A stretch of DNA of 64,000 bases. Source: an uncultured Acetatifactor sp. (GTDB lineage: Bacteria > Bacillota > Clostridia > Lachnospirales > Lachnospiraceae). The stretch is taken from NCBI GenBank assembly GCA_934436435.1, contig CAKSAN010000006.1, forward strand, positions 1 through 64,000, in the 5' to 3' direction. The notes below the pieces were generated by a model. It worked only from the letters and a program-made list of their open reading frames with translations, did not search any database and was not told where the DNA came from. The position numbers and the translations under genes were made by a program. This document shows positions 58,950 to 64,000 of this stretch, piece by piece; positions within the stretch are counted from its first letter, which is position 1, and the number at the start of each line of letters is the position of its first letter.

Positions 58950-59607
58950 GAGTGCAACGTACAATGAAATGTTAAAAAGACTGATAGAAGAACGAAATCG
59001 CTTGGGGCTATCTCAGCAAGAAATGGCTCGACTGGTTCATATTACGCAGAGCAATTACAGTAAAGTGGAAAAAGAGTTGCATCGTCTAAGTTATGAAGAA
59101 TTGAAATATCTTTCCAAAGCAAATGTAGATATTTTTTATATTTTTACAGGATATAAATGTGCCGAGAAGTATGTAAATTATTTCCGGAAATATACATATA
59201 TTGAATTATGCTATCACTTAGGAATTATTTATTCACTGATAGTTTTGAATGATTGCAGATCAAATACAGAACAATGGAAAGATATTGTGAAGAGAGTAAA
59301 ATATGTACCGTTAGTATTGGAATATAAAAAGTCTTCCAACATATTTTTGGTCATAAGACATATTACGGATAGTAGCCAAAAGCAAATGGCAGAAAAATTG
59401 GGCGTAGATATCAAGAAGTTCCGAGAACTAGAAAAAGATAGATGCTTACCTGACAGTGAAATCGTTTGGAAATTGTATAATTTGTTTCAAGTATCTCCTG
59501 CAGTAATATTGAAGGATAAAAATACTATGCTTAGCGAAATATCTTCTCTTTTGGAAACAACTGAAGAAAATGGTGTACAAATAATGGATATTATCAAACA
59601 GATATGA
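58948..59607 (+). CDS. Two-HTH XRE-family regulator
   Basis: Probably a repressor. HTH 1 at residues 9-62 (LIEERNRLGLSQQEMARLVHI, TQSNYSKVEKELHRLS) is a classical Cro/C1 fold; HTH 2 near 130-178 (SQKQMAEKLGVDIKKFRELEKDR, VWKLYNLFQVSPAVIL) is a second one. The linking region is helical. The promoter region has three copies of one motif. It lies 12 nt before the response regulator gene in one operon. Confidence 0.88.
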   Translation: MSATYNEMLKRLIEERNRLGLSQQEMARLVHITQSNYSKVEKELHRLSYEELKYLSKANVDIFYIFTGYKCAEKYVNYFRKYTYIELCYHLGIIYSLIVLNDCRSNTEQWKDIVKRVKYVPLVLEYKKSSNIFLVIRHITDSSQKQMAEKLGVDIKKFRELEKDRCLPDSEIVWKLYNLFQVSPAVILKDKNTMLSEISSLLETTEENGVQIMDIIKQI

Positions 59608-59619
59608 TAAGGACATAAT

Positions 59620-60342
59620 ATGAAAAAGATATTGATACTGGAAGACAACATTACCACACTAAATAATCTTACGAAGATTGTTCAGGATCTTGATGAACGA
59701 AATGCAATATTTTCATTTTGCAAGTTGAAAGATGCATATCAGTGCGCTATGGATAGGGTAATTGACTTGTTTATTGTGGATATTATTCTAGATAGAAATA
59801 GACCAGGAGATTCATCTGGACTAAAGTTTGTGGAAAATATTAGAAAAATAAATCACTATGAGTTTGTGCCGATCGTATTTGTTACATCTTTAGAAGATGC
59901 AAAATTATACACTTACGAGAATCTGCATTGCTATAGTTTTATTGAAAAGCCGTTTGATGTAGAAAGACTTAAGCGGTTGGTGGAACAATGCCTACGTTTT
60001 GAAGAATCCCGGAATATATCCAAAACGCTATATTTTAGAAAAGACGGAATTATTTTGGCTGTTGAGCGTGAAGACATTGTTTACGCAGAAAGTATTAATC
60101 ATATAATGCATATTCACACTAAGCAGAGTGACCCTCTTGAGATTCCATATATAACTTTAAAGAAATTTTTGGATGATTTGGATTGCTCGGATTTTATTCA
60201 ATGCAGCCGAAATACAATAATTAATCAAAAATATATTGATAATTTAGATATTCCTAATCAAGTGATTAAATTGAAAAATGGCTATGGCCGAGTTGGAATA
60301 GGTATTAGATTTAAGAAAAAACTAAAAGGTATAGATGTATAG
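59620..60342 (+). CDS. agrA: AgrA-type response regulator (LytTR)
   Basis: Receiver domain with ILEDN acid pocket (D9), the phosphorylated D54 in LFIVDIILD and K in YSFIEKPFDV. The LytTR DNA-binding domain spans about 135-240: ILAVEREDIVYAESINHIMHIHT, LKKFLDDLDCSDFIQCSRNTIIN. This combination defines the AgrA/ComE type. It is between the XRE regulator and the sensor kinase. The target promoters may include the agrBD pair and the biosynthetic cluster. Confidence 0.92.
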   Translation: MKKILILEDNITTLNNLTKIVQDLDERNAIFSFCKLKDAYQCAMDRVIDLFIVDIILDRNRPGDSSGLKFVENIRKINHYEFVPIVFVTSLEDAKLYTYENLHCYSFIEKPFDVERLKRLVEQCLRFEESRNISKTLYFRKDGIILAVEREDIVYAESINHIMHIHTKQSDPLEIPYITLKKFLDDLDCSDFIQCSRNTIINQKYIDNLDIPNQVIKLKNGYGRVGIGIRFKKKLKGIDV

Positions 60343-60390
60343 ATCGTGTATAGCCATAAAGAAGGAGGAAGAGAAGGAGTTTTGTAATAA

Positions 60391-61659
60391 ATGTTATATC
60401 ATGCGGGATTGATGCTCGAATATATTGCAATAATTGTTACACTTCAAAGAATATACAATAGAAAAGTATGCTTGAATATTGATTCAGCCGGGCTGTGTTT
60501 GATGTCTTTAACTATTGTGGAACTTGTGAGATATTATGGACTTAGTAATTTGTTCACAATAATAATATACATACTTATAGGGATATATTGTGTTCGTAAA
60601 TATAATGACTCAGTCATTGGATCAATAGTAAGCGTTTTACTGTTACTAATAGTCATAGTAGTTTTGCAATATATAGCGATATTTCCTTGTTCATATCTCT
60701 TTTCAAATAATCTTGAATTGCAAATGTTAAGTACAAATGGGGTGGTTTTAGCTGCTGCAATATGGATTCTACCATTAGTTAGGATACATAAACTGCATGA
60801 GATTTTCATGAAGAGAGATACTTATATTGCTATAATATTGGGAACAGTTATGGCTGTTATCCTAATGATCATGTTAGAGGATAAAATTGGTAAACAAATA
60901 CATTTAGCATTCTTCACTATTTCGGTACCTATGTTGATTGTTCTTCTCTGGGGGGTAAGTAAATGGAATATTGCTAATGAAGAAGCCGAGAATTCTAAAA
61001 ATGAATTATTGCTAAATCGGACGACGCAGGGAAAATATGAAGATTTATTGACTTCTGTAAGATTACGGGAACACGGATTTAAGAATCATTTAGCAGCTTT
61101 ACTGTCTATAAAATATACAAGCCGCTCATATGAGGAGCTGGTTGCAGAACAAGAGCGGTATTATTCTAAGATTTGTGACGAAAATAAATACAATAAGTTG
61201 CTATACTTGAAAGACAGTGTTGTTATTGGATTTCTATATGAAAAATTTCGCGTGGCGGAAACAATGGGAGTGAAAATACGCTGTGATATAAAAGGTACTT
61301 TTTCTCAATGTGTAATGCCAATCTATCATTTGATTGATATATTGGGAATATTAATTGATAATGCGGTAGAGGCACAAGAGAGTTCAATAGAAATAAAACA
61401 GCTAAAATTTCAGTTTATGGAAAAAGAGGTAGCATATATATTTAATGTTTCCAATCCTTATTTGTATGTGAGTTATGCCGAAATCCAATCTTGGTTCCAG
61501 ATAGATAAAAGTAGTAAGGGAAAGCATCGTGGACTTGGACTATATAATGTTAAAGAGTTATGTGAGAAATACGATGCAAATATTGTATGCAGAAATAAAT
61601 TAGATGATAGTGAAAACTGGGTAGAATTCACTCTGGAAATAGCGAAGACGGATAAGTAA
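60391..61659 (+). CDS. agrC: AgrC-type sensor histidine kinase (GHKL)
   Basis: Senses the peptide made by the neighbouring agrBD. Six membrane helices occupy residues 1-190. The phosphorylated His is H233 in HGFKNHLAALLS. The GHKL ATPase has the N box ILGILIDNAVEAQES and the G box KGKHRGLGLYNVKE. Length 422 is normal for AgrC. It starts 48 nt after agrA, behind GAAGGAGGAAG further upstream, and its stop lies inside a bidirectional terminator. Confidence 0.92.
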   Translation: MLYHAGLMLEYIAIIVTLQRIYNRKVCLNIDSAGLCLMSLTIVELVRYYGLSNLFTIIIYILIGIYCVRKYNDSVIGSIVSVLLLLIVIVVLQYIAIFPCSYLFSNNLELQMLSTNGVVLAAAIWILPLVRIHKLHEIFMKRDTYIAIILGTVMAVILMIMLEDKIGKQIHLAFFTISVPMLIVLLWGVSKWNIANEEAENSKNELLLNRTTQGKYEDLLTSVRLREHGFKNHLAALLSIKYTSRSYEELVAEQERYYSKICDENKYNKLLYLKDSVVIGFLYEKFRVAETMGVKIRCDIKGTFSQCVMPIYHLIDILGILIDNAVEAQESSIEIKQLKFQFMEKEVAYIFNVSNPYLYVSYAEIQSWFQIDKSSKGKHRGLGLYNVKELCEKYDANIVCRNKLDDSENWVEFTLEIAKTDK

Positions 61660-61678
61660 TAAAAAACTTATCCGTCTT
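61645..61678. terminator. Bidirectional terminator between agrC and agrD
   Basis: AAGACGGATAAGT (61645-61657) and ACTTATCCGTCTT (61666-61678) form a perfect 13-bp stem with an A-rich loop. It lies between two convergent genes and can serve both. Confidence 0.85.
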
Positions 61679-61686
61679 TCTGCTAA

Positions 61687-61800
61687 TTATTCATTTCCTT
61701 CAGAGGGGTAGGGATATTCTCCAAATAAAACAATACTGGGTAGTGAAGTATCCACGATCCATGAAAAAGCAGCAACAGTTACTAAGATATGCGCTATCAT
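61687..61800 (-). CDS. agrD: AgrD-type autoinducer precursor with serine
   Basis: A 37-residue peptide. The N-terminal amphipathic helix is MIAHILVTVAAFSWIVD; then TSLPSIVLF, then the charged tail GEYPYPSEGNE, which fits the AgrD 'E-x-P-x-P-x-E' end. There is no cysteine. Serine S22 is five residues from the presumed cleavage point after F26, exactly where AgrD cysteine would form a five-residue thiolactone ring. A Ser-lactone autoinducer SIVLF ring is therefore predicted. Start 61800 with AAAGGAGAG upstream; the longer upstream reading is agrB overlap. Overlaps the agrB stop as ATGA. Confidence 0.75.
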   Translation of the reverse strand: MIAHILVTVAAFSWIVDTSLPSIVLFGEYPYPSEGNE

Positions 61801-62351
61801 TGTGTTGTCTCTCCTTTCTTTTGTATTTTCGCAACAAACAATTGGAGCGAATGCAATATAATCATCCAAACCCCTGCTGTAAGATAGGGATTTTTAGGGA
61901 TTATATATAGGATTAATGCATACATAAAAATGTTAAGGCAGGTGATATTACGACAAAAGTATAATTGCTTTCTAGGAAAATGAGTTCGGTATTTAGAGAG
62001 AACCGGACCTATTGAATAGCAGGACATAATACACACAGTTAATAAAAGCAATTGTACATATAAAGGAAGCAATATTTTTGAAAAAAAGAAGATGATAATT
62101 CCCATATATGTGGTGGATGCCAGTAGGCACTTTTTGTATGTGTAAAAATGAAGACCACCGGAAAATGTTCTTAAAAAACACATTATTATTAATAAGAAGA
62201 TATATAGTTTTAGATGGTTTTGAAACGCAATACCCATCAGTAGTATTTTGCTTAATTCTGATGAAGTACTTTTGATTACAAAGGTAAGTTGAGCCATTTG
62301 ATAATTACTTAATCCATATTTGTCTTTAATATATATTTTTATCCTGTCCAT
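61797..62351 (-). CDS. agrB: AgrB-type peptide processing protease
   Basis: Membrane cysteine protease that cleaves and cyclises AgrD. The catalytic pair lies in RTFSGGLHFYTYKKCLLA (His, then Cys seven residues later). About five membrane helices follow (IIIFFFSKILLPLYVQLLLL and others). ATG on the complement of 62349-62351 has GGGAG upstream; the longer frame start at 62369 lacks a site. It overlaps agrD by four bases. Transcribed towards agrC. Confidence 0.92.
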   Translation of the reverse strand: MDRIKIYIKDKYGLSNYQMAQLTFVIKSTSSELSKILLMGIAFQNHLKLYIFLLIIMCFLRTFSGGLHFYTYKKCLLASTTYMGIIIFFFSKILLPLYVQLLLLTVCIMSCYSIGPVLSKYRTHFPRKQLYFCRNITCLNIFMYALILYIIPKNPYLTAGVWMIILHSLQLFVAKIQKKGETTQ

Positions 62352-62649
62352 ACGAAGATCTCCCTTCATCTATTCCAAGAATATCCCATAAAACTGAAAA
62401 AACTTCATTTTGAACTGAATATATATTTTTTTTTACTGACATACAAAAATGGGTAGATAAGCATATGATAAAGCTTTCAGAGAGGAATTTCTTGGATTTT
62501 CGGACAATTTTTTTATTAATTAAGTAAATAAGTTATGGCTTATTTGTTTATGATGTAAACTTAGAACTGGAGGTATAGAGCGTATGAACAACGGACGGTT
62601 TAACACTACTGGTAATAAGATGTAGAATTATAGCATCTGGAGGTAGATT
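62352..62649. promoter_or_regulatory. Divergent intergenic region of agrB and XRE gene
   Basis: About 300 nt without a confident gene. It must hold the promoters of agrB (minus) and the XRE gene (plus). A 13-codon ORF (MNNGRFNTTGNKM at 62584-62625) with GGAGG upstream sits just before the XRE gene and could be a leader peptide. Confidence 0.4.
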
Positions 62650-62973
62650 ATGTCGAATATAGAAGTTGGGGCAAGGATAAGAGAACTCCGGGAAATACAA
62701 AATTATACAAGAGAAGGTTTGGCTGAAAAAGTGGATATTTCGGCTAAATTTCTTTATGAGATAGAAATGGGCAAGAAGGGATTTTCTGCTGATACATTAT
62801 GTAGAATATCGAAAGCTTTATCTGTAAGCTGTGATTATATTATGCTTGGTGAGGATGCGGGAAGTGGCGGCAAAGAAAAGATTATTTGTGTATTAGAAAA
62901 GCTGGAACCAAAACAAACGAGTAAGATTCAGGATATACTTAAAATTTTATCCGAATTGTGTGAAGTAATATAA
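62650..62973 (+). CDS. XRE-family regulator
   Basis: A 107-residue repressor-like protein. RIRELREIQNYTREGLAEKVDI, SAKFLYEIEMGKKGFSADTLCRIS and ALSVSCDYIMLGED form a complete Cro/C1 HTH. The C-terminal 35 residues are helical (IICVLEKLEPKQTSKIQDILKIL). RBS CTGGAGGTAG. This type of small XRE protein is common at the regulatory end of Clostridia ICEs. Confidence 0.88.
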   Translation: MSNIEVGARIRELREIQNYTREGLAEKVDISAKFLYEIEMGKKGFSADTLCRISKALSVSCDYIMLGEDAGSGGKEKIICVLEKLEPKQTSKIQDILKILSELCEVI

Positions 62974-63068
62974 ATTCAGTTAATAAATAGCATTGTTTAG
63001 TAAAAAAGGAAATATTGTCCTCCGCTTTGCAGGATAATGTGAAAAACATTAGTGAGGTGGAGGGTTTT

Positions 63069-63245
63069 ATGAAATTTTGTAGAAGAAAGTCTTTTTGGTG
63101 GACAAATAGTATTTTTTGCTCACGATATATAGGATTGAATAGTTTAAAAAGAACAGAAAAGTATACCCTTCCGAAAGTAATTTTGGAGGGGTTTTTGATA
63201 TTTATCCAAAGTAAGACACCATATATACAATCATTACGTTTTTAG
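63069..63245 (+). CDS. Possible small basic protein
   Basis: A 58-residue frame starting MKFCRRKSFWWTNSIFC behind GGTGGAGGG. It is basic and hydrophobic, without a recognised domain. The ribosome site is good, but nothing else supports it. Confidence 0.3.
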   Translation: MKFCRRKSFWWTNSIFCSRYIGLNSLKRTEKYTLPKVILEGFLIFIQSKTPYIQSLRF

Positions 63246-63360
63246 TATACATCCGGAGTAATGGATTGTGTTTTTAGTCGGAGTCTTCTGGGGTATACAT
63301 AGAGGCAGAGGTCCGCCATGTGTTCTTCACTTCAAGAATTTTAGGAATGGAGAATACAAA

Positions 63361-63786
63361 ATGTCAAAGTGTATAAAGATTAGAATAAAGGATTTCTACA
63401 AAGATGCAGTCGGCGAAACTGAATATACATACGTCACCGAGGAGGTCTATGAAGCTTTGGTTAATACTTTCCGAAAAGAAACTCATGCAGAAGAAATGAG
63501 AGATTTACGGCACATAACAGTAAATGGTTATGTGGAGGGAATGACAGAGGATTTAATCAAGGAAACAGGAATCTCTCTGGAGGATATGATAATCAGGCAG
63601 ATTGAAATAGAGATTTTACAAAAAGCGATGCAGTCACTCACGGAAGTACAAAAAGAGCGACTGCATCTTTATTTTTTTAAGGGAATGACAACTAGAGAAA
63701 TTGCTGATAAACTGGGTGTTTCTCAAAATGTTGTTTGGAAGTCTATCCGGGGATCTATAAATACTTTAAAAAAATTTTTTGAGTAG
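63361..63786 (+). CDS. Sigma-70-like factor (region 4 type)
   Basis: A 141-residue regulator. The N-terminal half (IRIKDFYKDAVGETEYTYVTEE and LVNTFRKETHAEEMR) is typical of ICE sigma-like proteins. Residues 85-140 are a sigma region 4 HTH: LQKAMQSLTEVQKERLHLYFF, KGMTTREIADKLGVSQNVVWKSIRG. The ATG at 63361 is preceded by GGAGAA; longer frames upstream lack sites. Such genes often lie just before the ICE excision/integration genes, which would lie outside the window. Confidence 0.88.
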   Translation: MSKCIKIRIKDFYKDAVGETEYTYVTEEVYEALVNTFRKETHAEEMRDLRHITVNGYVEGMTEDLIKETGISLEDMIIRQIEIEILQKAMQSLTEVQKERLHLYFFKGMTTREIADKLGVSQNVVWKSIRGSINTLKKFFE

Positions 63787-64000
63787 AGGGGTGTCAAACG
63801 CCGATTTTGTGTGAGTACCTTATGAGAGGTGCTTTATCGGACGGATGGTCTCTTCCGAAAATCTTCTCATGATACGCACATTGACAAATGCCGGAGAAGA
63901 GTTTTTACACTTACTTCGAGAGCAACACAGAATTACACCGTGTTTTGCCAGCCATACCCAGCAATCCAGATACATTAGCCATTTCTTGAGCCGTAAACGG
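63787..64000. other. Non-coding end of the window
   Basis: No gene is supported. A small stem pairs AGTACCT (about 63814-63820) with AGGTGCT (about 63827-63833), and a second possible stem uses CTTCTC and GAGAAG near 63863-63901. Short frames on both strands run off the window edge and cannot be judged. Confidence 0.4.

Noticed and set aside
1..64000. CRISPR array, tRNA or rRNA genes
   Set aside because: No regularly spaced repeats, no cloverleaf-like runs and no rRNA signatures were noticed on reading.

Overview
The window is a large stretch of an integrative conjugative element (ICE) from a low-GC Gram-positive gut-type Clostridia, most likely Lachnospiraceae. The evidence is the family content: paired SpoVG-like genes, a Tad-type pilus operon mixed with a VirB4/PrgI/VirD4 conjugation module, a MobP-type relaxase, an Agr-type peptide signalling locus, strong AGGAGG ribosome binding sites and almost uniform plus-strand coding. 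Neither end of the element is visible. No integrase or recombinase lies inside the window, so the element probably continues past both edges. Genus is not decidable from sequence reading alone.

Layout. (1) 1-3750: an IS1182-type insertion sequence, an AT-rich pair of cargo genes (a DUF2971 protein and an unknown), and the broken tail of an ABC-F gene. (2) 3837-10290: early ICE genes. These are a modular DNA-binding protein, a tandem ArdA-like antirestriction protein, a Dam-type methylase, two AbrB-type regulators, a YodL-domain protein and a SpoVG-like protein. (3) 10352-19994: a Tad (type IVc) pilus operon comprising a pilin-like DUF6133 protein, prepilin peptidase, CpaB, TadZ, TadA, TadB, TadC, pseudopilins and a large secreted protein. 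(4) 20021-28984: the mating channel (TrbL/VirB6-like, PrgI, VirB4, NlpC/P60 hydrolase) with a cytosine methylase, an amidoligase/cyclotransferase pair and small DUF6103/DUF3846 proteins. (5) 28985-38450: a hairpin-rich candidate oriT, an inserted unknown gene, a ribbon-helix-helix protein, a HEPN-type cargo gene, a relaxase fused to Sel1 repeats, a Toprim/DUF3991 protein, the VirD4-type coupling protein and a small HTH protein.

(6) 38705-56885: the most unusual part, an 18-kb AT-rich biosynthetic cluster, all on the plus strand. A 74-residue precursor-like peptide ending Thr-Cys-Cys-Ser follows a radical SAM/SPASM enzyme with an N-terminal region that could bind a leader. After it come a DUF554 membrane protein, a type II thioesterase, a SipW-like S26 peptidase, an NTP_transf_5 nucleotidyltransferase, a carrier protein, a histidine phosphatase, a PEP-synthase-like phosphotransferase, an HPr-kinase-like kinase, a second radical SAM/SPASM enzyme, a third radical SAM enzyme of cobalamin-binding layout, a glycosyltransferase, a stand-alone adenylation enzyme, a second carrier protein, a GNAT protein, an O-methyltransferase and a possible BtrH-like protein. 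It has no YcaO, LanM/LanBC, lasso cyclase or NRPS condensation domain. My inference is a hybrid between a ribosomally made peptide and carrier-protein chemistry, with tailoring on the C-terminal serine. I do not recognise it as a described class.

(7) 56886-58945: about 2 kb of decayed sequence with a long perfect inverted repeat. (8) 58948-62351: a two-HTH XRE regulator with repeated operators, an AgrA-type response regulator and an AgrC-type kinase, facing a convergent agrBD pair. The AgrD has serine where cysteine is usual, so it predicts a lactone autoinducer. The locus may time the neighbouring cluster or conjugation. (9) 62650-64000: another XRE regulator and a sigma-70-like factor, typical of the regulatory end of an ICE before its recombinase.
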